Of a DNA stretch of 64,000 bases, positions 49,190-58,398 are shown piece by piece. The DNA is from Hoeflea_A sp963921345 (GTDB taxonomy: Bacteria; Pseudomonadota; Alphaproteobacteria; Rhizobiales; Rhizobiaceae), in NCBI GenBank assembly GCA_963921345.3, contig CAWUFE020000002.1, positions 806,001-870,000 on the forward strand. Reading direction: 5' to 3'. Position 1 is the first letter of the stretch. The number at the start of each line of letters is the position of its first letter. Position numbers and translations under genes: made by a program. Below the pieces are notes generated by a model. It searched no databases, was not told the DNA's origin, and worked only from the letters and a program-made list of their open reading frames with translations.

Positions 49190-50197
49190 TCAGCAGATCC
49201 GGCTCGACTGGCGCACCACCAGATGCACCGGATAGCGGGTCGCCCTGCCGGGCGGCTCCTCCTGCTCCAGCCAACGCAGCAGCATGGCAGCCGTACGCTT
49301 GCCGAAAGCCTTGACGTCGCAGTGCACTGAACTCAGTTGCGGATAGACCTCCGCTGCCTCCTCGATGTCGTCGAACCCGACGATGAAGAAGTCCCGGCCG
49401 ACGCGGACACCGGCCTGGGCGAAGGCCGAGGACATGCCGAGCGCCACCAGATCGTTGAAGCAGACGGCCGCTTTCAGGTCCGGACGATGGTCGTGGATCT
49501 CGAAAGCGATCTGACGCCCCAGCGACCGGGTTGCACGGCCGTGAAAGACGGTTTGTTCGAGGCCGTTTTCCTGCATCAGATGCGCGTAGCCCGACATGCG
49601 TTCCGTCGTGATCTGTGCGCTTTCCACACCGCCCGCAAAGGCGATCTTGCTGATACCCTGGTTGAGCAGGTGCTCCATCGCAAGCAGGCTGCCGGTCTCA
49701 TAGTCCATGGAAAAAAACGGAAAGCTGTTCGACCGGTTGTCAGCCTTGCGCAGCACCTGCATGGTCGGAATCCGGGCGCGGGCGATGGCGTCGAAGGTCG
49801 GCCGGGTCTTGCCGTAGGCCGGCGAGATCAGCAACGCCGACACACCGTGTTCCAGCATCGAGGTGATCACCTGGTGCTGCAAGGCAGGGTCTTCGTCGGT
49901 ATTGGCGATCACCGTGGCATAGCCGTGCTCGGACAGCGACATCTGGGCGCTGGCGGCGAATTCGGTGAAGAACGGATTCCTCAGATCGTTGATGACCAGC
50001 CCGATCAGGCCGGTCCCGGCGCCACGCAACGTCGCGGCGGCCTTGTTGCGAACGTAACCCAGAGCCTTGATCGACGCCTCGACCGCTTCGCGCGTCTCGG
50101 TTTTCACAAGCGGGCTTTTCTGCAGGACCAGTGAGACCGTCGACTTGGAGACCCCGGAATGCTGGGCGACATCCTTGATCGTCGGCCGTTTGTCCAT
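49190..50197 (-). CDS. LacI-family transcriptional regulator
   Basis: This 335-residue regulator starts with a LacI helix-turn-helix (IKDVAQHSGVSKSTVSLVL, residues ~6-24) and hinge (AAATLRGAGTGL), followed by the effector domain (IGLVINDLRNPFFTEFAASA; GISKIAFAGGVESAQITTERM; FIVGFDDIEEAAEV). It is the last gene of the long leftward operon and most likely represses it at the TGGAACGTTCCA operators near 61772-61817. Its ATG lies 2 nt after the GMC stop. Confidence 0.92.
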   Translation of the reverse strand: MDKRPTIKDVAQHSGVSKSTVSLVLQKSPLVKTETREAVEASIKALGYVRNKAAATLRGAGTGLIGLVINDLRNPFFTEFAASAQMSLSEHGYATVIANTDEDPALQHQVITSMLEHGVSALLISPAYGKTRPTFDAIARARIPTMQVLRKADNRSNSFPFFSMDYETGSLLAMEHLLNQGISKIAFAGGVESAQITTERMSGYAHLMQENGLEQTVFHGRATRSLGRQIAFEIHDHRPDLKAAVCFNDLVALGMSSAFAQAGVRVGRDFFIVGFDDIEEAAEVYPQLSSVHCDVKAFGKRTAAMLLRWLEQEEPPGRATRYPVHLVVRQSSRIC

Positions 50198-50199
50198 CG

Positions 50200-51804
50200 T
50201 TACGAAGCCTCCAGCCCGTGCTCGGCCCGGATCATGTCGGCCGCCTTTTCGGCAATCATGATGGTCGGCGCGTTGGTGTTGGAGGAGTTCAGGAACGGCA
50301 TCACCGAGCTGTCGCAGACCCGCAACCCCTCGACCGATTTCAGCCGCAGGTCCGGCGTGACGACGGCCGTTTCGTCGTCGACGGCGCCCATCTTGCAGGT
50401 GCCGACCGGGTGATAGTCGGTCTTGGAATAGCGGTAGGCATAGTCGCGGATGTCGTCATCCGTCCGACAGTCGGCGCCCGGCATGGATTCGGCTTTCACA
50501 TAAGGCGCGAAGGCATCCTGCTGCATGATGCGGCGGGTCAGCTTGAACGCCTTGATCGAGTGTTCGACGTCATAGGCGTCGCCCCAGTAATTCGGGTCGA
50601 TCAGCGGTTTCTCGATCGGATCGTTCGACTTCAGCCGTACCGAGCCGCGCGATTTCGGCCGCAGCAGTGCCGAGTTCAGCGTCACGCCGTTGCGGATCTG
50701 CTTCAGCCCGTGCTCCAGCCCCGATCCCGGCAGGAAATGAAACTGCACGTCGGGCGCCGGCGCCTCCTCGTCGGCATACCAGAAGCCGCCGCCATCACAG
50801 ATGTTGGACGCGACGATGCCGGTGCCGAACAGCATGTATTGCAGGCCGGCCCAGCCGCTCATGTACCAGGGTTTGTATTTGTCGAAACTGTAGTCGCCCG
50901 AGCACTCGCTGACGCAGAACACATCCATGTGGTCCTGCAGATTGCGACCGACCGCAGGCGCATCCCGCACTGTATCGATGCCCAGCCGCGATAGTTCCGC
51001 AGCGTCGCCGATGCCCGAATGCAAGAGCGTGCGCGGGCTGCCGATGGCACCGCTGGTCAACAGGATTTCACGACCGGCTTCGATGCGTTTCGTCTCGTTG
51101 CCCTCCTTCACATGCACGGCGACGGCCCGGTCGCCATCGATCTCGATGCGGGTGACGAACGCCTTGGTGCGCAACGTCAGATTGGCGTGCTTGCGGATGG
51201 GTCCGAGATAGCCGGCTGCGGCGGAACAGCGTTTGCCGTCGCGGTTGGTGACCTGGTAGAAACCCGAGCCCATCTGCTCGGCGCCGTTGAAGTCCGGGTT
51301 GAACGGCAGCCCGGCCTGCTGGGCGGCGCGAACGAAGACGGTGGTCAGCATGTGGGGCTGCGCGTCCGAGATCTTCAGCGGTCCGCCCTGGCCGTGAAAA
51401 TCGTCGGCGTAGCGGTTGTTGTCCTCGGCCTTGCGGAAATAGGGCAGCACGTCGTCATAGGCCCATCCGGTACAGCCGTGATCGGCCCAGTTGTCGTAAT
51501 CCCAGCGATTGCCGCGTGTATAGACCTGGGCGTTGATCGATGTGCCGCCGCCGAGCACCCTGCCCTGCGGATACCAGATCTCGGATCCGTTGAGCCCCCT
51601 CTGCGGCACGGTTTCATAGCCCCAGCTGTGGGTCGCACCCGTCAGCTTGGTGAAGCCCGCCGGCATGTGGATATAGGGGTGCCAGTCGTTCGGCCCCGCC
51701 TCCAGAAGCAGCACCGACACCTGGCCGGTGTCGACCAGGCGCCGCGCCAGCACACAACCGGCAGCACCGCCGCCAATGATGATGAAATCATATTTCTCGG
51801 CCAT
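50200..51804 (-). CDS. GMC-family FAD-dependent oxidoreductase
   Basis: The 534-residue flavoenzyme has the ADP-binding motif IIGGGAAGCVLARRL, signature 1 GRVLGGGTSINAQVY, signature 2 GAIGSPRTLLHSGIG and the active-site histidine in YHPVGTCKMG, ending SSNTNAPTIMIAEK. It oxidises a hydroxyl group of the imported or processed substrate. The chosen ATG at 51804 gives MAEKYDFIIIGGG. Its 5' end overlaps nothing but lies 8 nt after the SDR stop, inside the operon. Confidence 0.92.
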   Translation of the reverse strand: MAEKYDFIIIGGGAAGCVLARRLVDTGQVSVLLLEAGPNDWHPYIHMPAGFTKLTGATHSWGYETVPQRGLNGSEIWYPQGRVLGGGTSINAQVYTRGNRWDYDNWADHGCTGWAYDDVLPYFRKAEDNNRYADDFHGQGGPLKISDAQPHMLTTVFVRAAQQAGLPFNPDFNGAEQMGSGFYQVTNRDGKRCSAAAGYLGPIRKHANLTLRTKAFVTRIEIDGDRAVAVHVKEGNETKRIEAGREILLTSGAIGSPRTLLHSGIGDAAELSRLGIDTVRDAPAVGRNLQDHMDVFCVSECSGDYSFDKYKPWYMSGWAGLQYMLFGTGIVASNICDGGGFWYADEEAPAPDVQFHFLPGSGLEHGLKQIRNGVTLNSALLRPKSRGSVRLKSNDPIEKPLIDPNYWGDAYDVEHSIKAFKLTRRIMQQDAFAPYVKAESMPGADCRTDDDIRDYAYRYSKTDYHPVGTCKMGAVDDETAVVTPDLRLKSVEGLRVCDSSVMPFLNSSNTNAPTIMIAEKAADMIRAEHGLEAS

Positions 51805-51812
51805 TCGGCGCC

Positions 51813-52571
51813 TCACAATCGGTGGATGGAAAGGCCGCCGTCAACGGGAATCGCGGCGCCTGTGGCGAAGGCCATCCGGCCGGTCACCAGTGGCACGATG
51901 ATGTCGGCGATGTCGCGCGCTTCGCCCCAGCGTCCGGCAGGCACGAGGCCGTCGGCGATGCGGGCCGTGTATCGGTCGCGCACGCCCGCTGTCATGTCGG
52001 TGTCGATGATTCCCGGCCGCAACTCGAAGACGCCGATGCCTTCGGCGGCCAGCCGTGCGGCAAACAGCTGCGCCATCATCGACGCTCCGGCTTTGGAGAT
52101 ACAGTATTCGGCCCGCTCCGTCGACACCATCGAGGCGCTGACCGAAGTGACGAACACCATGCTGCGATAGGGTTCGACCGGACGGTCGACCATGCGACGC
52201 CCGACCTCGCGGGCCAGAAAGAAGGCGCCGCGCAGATTGACGTCCATGACCCGATCGAAGGACTCGACCGTGACATCCAGAAGATCTCCGCGCTTGCGCG
52301 CCGGAACCCCGGCGTTTGACACGAATGAACTCACGGGGCCGATCTCCGCCTCGACCCGCTCGACCAGGCGCGCAGCCGCTTCGATGTTGCGCAGGTCGTG
52401 CTCGAAATAGGCGGCCTGTCCGTCCAGCGCGTCGAGCGCCAGGGCGACAGCCTTGTCGTCGGCCGGGGCTTCCGCCGCAATGGCGACGCGATATCCCTCG
52501 GCAGCCAGAGCCCGGGCAATACCGAAGCCGATGCCGCGCTGTCCGCCGGTGATCAGGGCAACGGGTTTCAT
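51813..52571 (-). CDS. SDR-family oxidoreductase (FabG-like)
   Basis: This 252-residue dehydrogenase has TGGQRGIGFG for cofactor binding, SNAG, a serine in VTSVSAS and catalytic Y-C-I-S-K, ending ATGAAIPVDGG. It lies between the transporter ATPase and the GMC oxidoreductase with short gaps (18 and 8 nt), so it is part of the catabolic operon and likely oxidises or reduces a hydroxy/keto intermediate. Confidence 0.9.
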   Translation of the reverse strand: MKPVALITGGQRGIGFGIARALAAEGYRVAIAAEAPADDKAVALALDALDGQAAYFEHDLRNIEAAARLVERVEAEIGPVSSFVSNAGVPARKRGDLLDVTVESFDRVMDVNLRGAFFLAREVGRRMVDRPVEPYRSMVFVTSVSASMVSTERAEYCISKAGASMMAQLFAARLAAEGIGVFELRPGIIDTDMTAGVRDRYTARIADGLVPAGRWGEARDIADIIVPLVTGRMAFATGAAIPVDGGLSIHRL

Positions 52572-52589
52572 GGTCCTTTCAGCCGCACC

Positions 52590-53705
52590 TCAGGCGATCC
52601 GCGCTTCGGTTTTCGGGTCGAACGGCACCGCCTTTTCCATATTGACGGCGAAATCGACCACCTGGTTGACCTGGACGTCGGCATCGGCGCGCATGCGGGC
52701 GATGCATTCCAGCCCGCCCAGAGTACTGGCGACGAAGGTGTCGGAACCGGCCGGCTCGGTCACCTCGACGGTGTTCTTGATGATCTCGATATGCTGCGAC
52801 TTGCGGTCCGCCCCTTCCGGATCGGTGATCGCTTCCGGCCGCACGCCCAACGTGATCTGCTGCCCGTCGCGCGCCTTCAGCGCCTCGCTGGGCGCGGCGA
52901 AGGCGAGTCGCACCGTCTCGCCCTGGCCGTTGGCCGTCTCCGCGAAGATGCCGTTGCCGTCGGCGCGCACGGTCACCGGCAATAGGTTCATCGAGGGCGA
53001 ACCCATGAAGCTGGCGACGAACAGGTTGGCCGGAGTGTCGTAGATCTCCTTCGGCGTGCCGAGTTGCTGCACGTAACCGGCATTCATCACCGCGATGCGG
53101 GTCGACAGCGTCATCGCCTCGATCTGGTCATGGGTCACGTAGACGATGGTCGTGCCGAGCTTCTGGTGCAGCTTCTTGATCTCGGTGCGCATGTCGACGC
53201 GCAGCTTGGCGTCGAGATTGGACAGCGGCTCGTCGAACAGGAAGACGTCCGGATCGCGCACCAGCGCCCGACCCATGGCCACACGCTGGCGCTGGCCGCC
53301 GGAGAGCTGCCCAGGCTTGCGGCCGAGAAGCTGCTCGATCTGCAGCAGTTTCGCCACGTCGGCCATCGCCTTGTCGCGTTCGGCCTTCGGAACCCCATGC
53401 ATCTCCAGGCCGAAGGTGATGTTCTGCGCCACCGTCATGTTCGGATAGAGCGCGTAGGACTGGAACACCATGGCGATGTTGCGTTTCGACGGATGCACGC
53501 CGTTGACCACCTTGTCGCGAATGCGGATCTCGCCCGAAGTGATGCCCTCCAGCCCCGCGATCATGTTGAGCAGGGTCGACTTGCCGCAGCCAGAAGGACC
53601 GACGAGCACAAGGAACTCGCCCTCCTCCACTGCGATGTCCACCTCGTGCAGCACCTCTACCGGACCGTAGGATTTGGTTACGTTGTCGATGTCGAGAAAG
53701 CCCAT
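52590..53705 (-). CDS. CUT1 ABC transporter ATPase (UgpC/MsmK-like)
   Basis: The 371-residue ATPase carries Walker A (GPSGCGKST), signature LSGGQRQRVAMGRA, Walker B (VFLFDEPLSNLDA), H-loop VTHDQ and a C-terminal TOBE-type domain (LGVRPEAITDPEG). The motif SKRNIAMVFQSYALYPNM is typical for multi-sugar transporters. Partner permeases are encoded directly upstream on the same strand (4-nt gap). Confidence 0.94.
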   Translation of the reverse strand: MGFLDIDNVTKSYGPVEVLHEVDIAVEEGEFLVLVGPSGCGKSTLLNMIAGLEGITSGEIRIRDKVVNGVHPSKRNIAMVFQSYALYPNMTVAQNITFGLEMHGVPKAERDKAMADVAKLLQIEQLLGRKPGQLSGGQRQRVAMGRALVRDPDVFLFDEPLSNLDAKLRVDMRTEIKKLHQKLGTTIVYVTHDQIEAMTLSTRIAVMNAGYVQQLGTPKEIYDTPANLFVASFMGSPSMNLLPVTVRADGNGIFAETANGQGETVRLAFAAPSEALKARDGQQITLGVRPEAITDPEGADRKSQHIEIIKNTVEVTEPAGSDTFVASTLGGLECIARMRADADVQVNQVVDFAVNMEKAVPFDPKTEARIA

Positions 53706-53709
53706 GGTC

Positions 53710-54591
53710 CTATCCCTTCACGCTGCCGGCCATCAGGCCGCGCACGAAATAGCGGCCGGCGACGATGTAGACGACGAGCGTCGGCAACGCCGCGAAGATC
53801 GCGCCGGCAAAATGCACATTGTATTCCTTCACCCCGGTGGAGGAATTGACGAGGTTGTTGAGCGCCACCGTCATCGGCATGGAATCGAGGTCGGCGAACG
53901 AGGCGCCGAACAGGAAGTCGTTCCAGATGTTGGTGAACTGCCAGATTACCGACACCACGATGATCGGCCCCGACGACGGCAGCATGATGCGCCAGAAGAT
54001 CTGGAAGAAACTGGCGCCGTCGATCTGCGCGGCACGAACCAGTTCGGTCGGGAACGCCGCATAGTAGTTACGGAAATAGAGCGTGGTGAAGCCCAGACCG
54101 TAGACGATGTGCACGAGCACCAGACCGGGCGTCGAGCCGGCAAGCCCCATCAGGCCGAGCATGCGGGCCATCGGGATCAGCACGATCTGGAACGGAATGA
54201 AGCAGGCGAACAGCATCAGCCCGAACAGGATGGTATCGCCGCGGAAGCGCCATTTCGTCAGCACATAGCCGTTGAGCGCACCCAGCATGGTCGACACGAT
54301 CACCGCCGGCACCACCATCTTGATGGAGTTCCAGAAATAGGGCTTCAGCCCGGTCGGCTGCACGCCGATCTGCGCCGTCGACCAGGCCGACAGCCAGGGT
54401 TCGATGGTCCAGATCCTGGGCAGTGCCACCATGTTGCCGCCGCGGATCTCGTCCAGCGGTTTCAGCGAATTGACCAGCATGATGAAGAACGGCAGCAGGT
54501 AGAACAGCGCGAACAACAGCAGGAAAAGGTAGATCAGCACACGGGTGAAATTGCCGGTGCGGATGGCGGTTTCGGTGGTTGCGACGGCCAT
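53710..54591 (-). CDS. CUT1 sugar ABC transporter permease (MalG-like)
   Basis: The 293-residue membrane protein has six predicted helices and the EAA loop AAQIDGASFFQIFWRIMLP, with QFTNIWNDFLFGASF typical of the G-type subunit. Its ATG overlaps the stop of the preceding permease gene (ATGA at 54588-54593). It forms the channel heterodimer with that protein. Confidence 0.92.
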   Translation of the reverse strand: MAVATTETAIRTGNFTRVLIYLFLLLFALFYLLPFFIMLVNSLKPLDEIRGGNMVALPRIWTIEPWLSAWSTAQIGVQPTGLKPYFWNSIKMVVPAVIVSTMLGALNGYVLTKWRFRGDTILFGLMLFACFIPFQIVLIPMARMLGLMGLAGSTPGLVLVHIVYGLGFTTLYFRNYYAAFPTELVRAAQIDGASFFQIFWRIMLPSSGPIIVVSVIWQFTNIWNDFLFGASFADLDSMPMTVALNNLVNSSTGVKEYNVHFAGAIFAALPTLVVYIVAGRYFVRGLMAGSVKG

Positions 54592-55487
54592 CACTTCTTC
54601 TCCCGCAATTCGGCGTAGAGATAGGGGATCATGATCGCCGCGATGGTCATCAGCATGATGACCGCGGACGACGCGCCGATGCCCATCTGGTTGCGCGTGA
54701 AGGTGTAGGAATACATGAAGGTCGCCGGCAATTCGGTGGCCCGCCCGGGCCCGCCGCCGGTCAGCGCGATGACCAGGTCGTAGGATTTGATCGCCAGATG
54801 CGCGAGGATGACGAAGGCCGACAGGAAGGCCGGCCGCAGCTGCGGAATGATGATGCGCCGGTAGAGGTTCCAGTTGGAGGCGCCGTCCATCTGCGCTGCC
54901 TTGAGGATTTCGTTGTCGATGCCGCGCAGGCCGGCCAAAAACATCGCCATGACGAAGCCCGACGACTGCCAGACGGCGGCAATGACGATGGTGTAGATGG
55001 CGAAGTCGCGGTTCTTGATCCAGTCGAACTCGAAGCTGGTCCAGCCCCAGAGATGCATGGTCGCTTCGATGCCGATGCCGGGGTCGAGGAACCACTTCCA
55101 GGCCGTGCCGGTGACGATGAAGGATAGCGCCATCGGATAGAGATAGATCGGTCGCAGGATGCCCTCGCCGCGGATCTTCTGGTCGAGAAAGATCGCCAGG
55201 CTCAACCCGATAACCGTGCAGATGACGATATAGAGCGAGGCGAAAATGCCGAGATTGGTGACGGCGATGTCCCAGTGGCGCAGCCGGAAGAGCTTTTCGT
55301 AATTCTCGAAGCCGACCCAGCCGAAGCTGGGCAGAATGCGGCTGTCCGTGAAGGACAGGTAGATCGTGAAGATGATGAACCCGTAGACGAAGACGAAGAC
55401 CATCGCCAGCGACGGCGAAAGCACCAGCTTCGGGATCCAGTTCTGCAGGCGGGTTCTCAGATCCACCTCGACGGTCGGCGCGGCCAT
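54591..55487 (-). CDS. CUT1 sugar ABC transporter permease (MalF-like)
   Basis: This 298-residue permease has six helices and the EAA loop AAQMDGASNWNLYRRIIIPQL; DLVIALTGGGPGRATELPA is a MalF-type hallmark. I take the ATG at 55487 (MAAPTVEVDL) because a hairpin lies between it and the receptor gene. It resembles the glucose/mannose (GtsB-type) permeases that accompany the receptor encoded upstream. Confidence 0.92.
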   Translation of the reverse strand: MAAPTVEVDLRTRLQNWIPKLVLSPSLAMVFVFVYGFIIFTIYLSFTDSRILPSFGWVGFENYEKLFRLRHWDIAVTNLGIFASLYIVICTVIGLSLAIFLDQKIRGEGILRPIYLYPMALSFIVTGTAWKWFLDPGIGIEATMHLWGWTSFEFDWIKNRDFAIYTIVIAAVWQSSGFVMAMFLAGLRGIDNEILKAAQMDGASNWNLYRRIIIPQLRPAFLSAFVILAHLAIKSYDLVIALTGGGPGRATELPATFMYSYTFTRNQMGIGASSAVIMLMTIAAIMIPYLYAELREKK

Positions 55488-55525
55488 GTCAGGCGTCCCC
55501 CGCGGCGTTATTCCGGTTTCAGAAA

Positions 55526-55553
55526 GCCGGGCCGGTTCGAAGACCGGCCCGGC
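55526..55553 (-). terminator. Strong hairpin between receptor and permease genes
   Basis: GCCGGGCCGGT (55526-55536) pairs perfectly with ACCGGCCCGGC (55543-55553) around a 6-nt loop. There is no T tract on the minus strand; a message-stabilising or partially attenuating role is likely. Confidence 0.6.
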
Positions 55554-55560
55554 CAATGCG

Positions 55561-56811
55561 CTACTTGGCGATGGAGACCGCGTCCACCAGCTCTTCGACG
55601 GCCGTCTGGCTGTCGTATTCGCCGTTGAAGTGGGCCGTCACCACGTCATAGATGGCGTTCTTCACGGCAGCCGGAGAGGCGTGGCCGTGGGCCATGGAGC
55701 CGAACAGGTTGCCCGACGACGCGGCGGCCGCCAGATCCTTCATGCCCTGCTTGCCGCAGGCATCGAACGCCTCGTCGGAAACGTCGGTGCGCGCCGGCAC
55801 CGAGCCCTTCACAACGTTGAAGGCCGACTGGAAGGACGGCGACAGGATGGCGCTCGCCAGAGCCGCCTGCTCGGGGCTGACCGAACCGCCCTGGTCGAAC
55901 ATGGCGAACTGGTCGGCGTTGAAGGTGACCTGGTTCTGGGTTCCCGGGAAGCGGAAGCACAGGAAGTCCTCACCAGGCTTCTTGCCGGCGCTGAGGAACT
56001 CGCCCTTGGCCCAGTCGCCCATCAACTGGAAGCCGGCTTCGCCGTTGATCACCATGGCGGTCGCCAGGTTCCAGTCGCGGCCGGAGAAATTATCATCCAC
56101 ATGGCTGCGGATGACCGCCATCCGGTCGAAGGCTTCCTTCATGGTGTCGGATCCGAGCGCCCCGTCATCGAGATCGATGAAGGCCGCCTTGTAGAACTCC
56201 GGACCGCCGGCCGACATGGCGACGGCGTCGAAGATCGTGGCGTCCTGCCAGGCCTGGCCGCCATGGGCGATCGGCGTCACGCCGGCTGCCTTCAGCTTGT
56301 CAAGCGCGGCAACGAACTCTTCCCAGGTCGTCGGCACGGCGATGCCGTTGGCGTCGAGCACCGCCTTGTTGGCCCAGACCCAGTTGGTCGAGTGCACGTT
56401 GACCGGCGCCGAGACCCATTTGCCGTCCGACTTGGCAAAGCCTTTCAGCGCATCCGGCACCACGGCGTCCCAGCCTTCCTTGGCCGCTACGTCGTTGAGG
56501 TCGGCGAGCGCTCCCTGATTGGCCCAGTCGAGAATGTCGAAGCCGAGCATCTGCACCGCTGTCGGCGCATTGCCGGCGGTGACGCGGGCGCGCAGCACCG
56601 TCATGGCCTGCTCACCGCCGCCACCGGCGACCGGCATGTCCTGCCAGCCGATGCCCTGGCCTTCCAGGTCCTCCTTCAGGACGTTCAGCGCCGCGGCTTC
56701 ACCTCCGGACGTCCACCAGTGCAGGACTTCCACGTCAGCTGCGGTAGACAGGCTGGTCGACACCGCCAGGGCGGCGACGGTCATTGTCGTGGTCTTCAGA
56801 AATTTACGCAT
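55561..56811 (-). CDS. Sugar ABC transporter substrate-binding protein (glucose-type, GtsA-like)
   Basis: The 416-residue receptor has a signal peptide (residues 1-25) and family 1 SBP features of the glucose/mannose group: VEVLHWWTSGGEAAALNVLK at the mature N-terminus, GGGGEQAMTVLRARVTAGN, VNVHSTNWVWANKAVLDANG and GGQAWQDATIFDAVA. A perfect AAGGAGGA precedes the ATG. Homology suggests a hexose or glycoside ligand, although the neighbouring CoA-dependent enzymes argue for a modified sugar or related compound. Confidence 0.92.
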   Translation of the reverse strand: MRKFLKTTTMTVAALAVSTSLSTAADVEVLHWWTSGGEAAALNVLKEDLEGQGIGWQDMPVAGGGGEQAMTVLRARVTAGNAPTAVQMLGFDILDWANQGALADLNDVAAKEGWDAVVPDALKGFAKSDGKWVSAPVNVHSTNWVWANKAVLDANGIAVPTTWEEFVAALDKLKAAGVTPIAHGGQAWQDATIFDAVAMSAGGPEFYKAAFIDLDDGALGSDTMKEAFDRMAVIRSHVDDNFSGRDWNLATAMVINGEAGFQLMGDWAKGEFLSAGKKPGEDFLCFRFPGTQNQVTFNADQFAMFDQGGSVSPEQAALASAILSPSFQSAFNVVKGSVPARTDVSDEAFDACGKQGMKDLAAAASSGNLFGSMAHGHASPAAVKNAIYDVVTAHFNGEYDSQTAVEELVDAVSIAK

Positions 56812-56871
56812 GTGTTTCCTCCTTGGACTCGCGCAAATGTATTGGTCCCCCATCGGGACGGTGATTGTCGG

Positions 56872-58398
56872 TCAGACCCACATGGCGCGCGTTTTGCCGA
56901 TGCGCATCTGCACCGTCTTGACCTCCAGGTATTCTTCAATGCCGAAGCGGCCGAGTTCTCGACCCAGGCCGCTTTCCTTGACTCCGCCGAACGGCAATTC
57001 AGAGTAGCCATCCATCCAGCTGTTCGTCCACACCGTTCCGGCATGAACGCGGCGAACGAACTCCAGGCAGGTGTGAACATCGTCGCTCCACACGCCGGCC
57101 GACAGCCCGTAAGCGGCGTCGTTGGCGATGGCAACCGCTTCGTCCATCGTCCGGAAGGTCAGCACCGAAAGCACCGGGCCGAACACTTCCTCACGGGCGA
57201 TCGCCATATCGGGCGTCACCTGCGACACCACCGTCGGTCCGTAAAACTGCCCGGGCTGCCCTTCCACCGTGATCGTCGCACCGCCAATCCGAATTTCGGC
57301 ACCGGCCTGCCCGGCTGCCTGGACATAACCGTCGATCTTGGCCAAATGCTCCGGCGAGATGATCGCTCCGACTTTGGTTGCCGGATGCAGCGGATCGCCG
57401 AACGGCACTTTAGCCGACAGGGCGACGACCCGCGCCGTCAGCTCTTCGGCCACGTCCTCATGCACGACGACGCGCGAACCGGAATTGCAGCATTCGCCGG
57501 CGTTGAAATAGACGCCGAACACGATGGCATCCGCCGCGTGGCCGAGATCGGCATCGGCAAACACCACCTGCGGGTTCTTGCCGCCGAGTTCCAGCGAGAC
57601 TTTTTTCAAGGTCGGCGCCGTGGCCGCAACGATGGCCTTGCCGACGGTGGTGGAGCCGGTAAACGACACCATGTCGACCGACGGGTGGGTGCTCATCAGG
57701 CTGCCGACCGGCTGGCCGTAACCGAGTACGATGTTGGCGACACCCGCGGGCAGGCCCGCTTCGAGCAGAAGCTCGCCAAGGATCACCGTGGTGGCCGAGG
57801 TCATTTCCGACGGCTTGATCACAGCCGTGCAGCCGGCCGCCAGCGCATAGGGCAGTTTCTGCGAAATGATCAGAAACGGGAAATTCCACGGCGTGATCAT
57901 GGCGACCACGCCGATCGGCTCTTTCATCACCAGACCCAGCATGTCCGAACCGAGCGTGTTGTGGCTGTCGCCATGCAGGGTGCGGGCGAGCGCTGCCGCG
58001 TGACGCCAAAGATCGGCGGCCCCTTCCATCTCGGCCTCGGCCTGGGAGATCGGCTTGCCGCTTTCCATGGTCTCGAACAATGCCAGGCGCGTCCGCTCCC
58101 GATCGATCAGATCGGCGACGCGCAAAAGAACTGCCGCCCGCTCCTTGCCGGAAAGCTGCGACCAGCGGCCATCGGCGAAGGCGCTCCGCGCGGCGGCGAT
58201 TGCGGCTTCCGTCTCCGCCTCGCCGCCCAGCGCCGCGCGGGTCACCAGCTTGCCGTTGGCCGGAGAATGACGCGTGAAGGTCTCGCCGTCGGCGCTGCCG
58301 ACGAAAGCCCCGTCGATCAGGTGCCGCGCGTCGAACACGCACTCCGGCGCAGCGCGTGCTCCATCGCCCGAAACGAGCGTCACATCGTGGCTGGTCAC
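56872..58398 (-). CDS. NAD(P)-dependent aldehyde dehydrogenase
   Basis: The 508-residue enzyme is a full-length ALDH: cofactor-binding TPWNFPFLIISQKL, KPSEMTS, FTGSTTVGKAI, the general base in SLELGGKNPQVVF and the nucleophilic cysteine in FNAGECCNSGSR, with PFGGVKESGLGRELG near the end. The start is GTG at 58398 overlapping the hydratase stop (GTGA), with GGAGG upstream. It converts an aldehyde intermediate to the acid, plausibly the substrate of the CoA-transferase in the same operon. Confidence 0.93.
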   Translation of the reverse strand: MTSHDVTLVSGDGARAAPECVFDARHLIDGAFVGSADGETFTRHSPANGKLVTRAALGGEAETEAAIAAARSAFADGRWSQLSGKERAAVLLRVADLIDRERTRLALFETMESGKPISQAEAEMEGAADLWRHAAALARTLHGDSHNTLGSDMLGLVMKEPIGVVAMITPWNFPFLIISQKLPYALAAGCTAVIKPSEMTSATTVILGELLLEAGLPAGVANIVLGYGQPVGSLMSTHPSVDMVSFTGSTTVGKAIVAATAPTLKKVSLELGGKNPQVVFADADLGHAADAIVFGVYFNAGECCNSGSRVVVHEDVAEELTARVVALSAKVPFGDPLHPATKVGAIISPEHLAKIDGYVQAAGQAGAEIRIGGATITVEGQPGQFYGPTVVSQVTPDMAIAREEVFGPVLSVLTFRTMDEAVAIANDAAYGLSAGVWSDDVHTCLEFVRRVHAGTVWTNSWMDGYSELPFGGVKESGLGRELGRFGIEEYLEVKTVQMRIGKTRAMWV

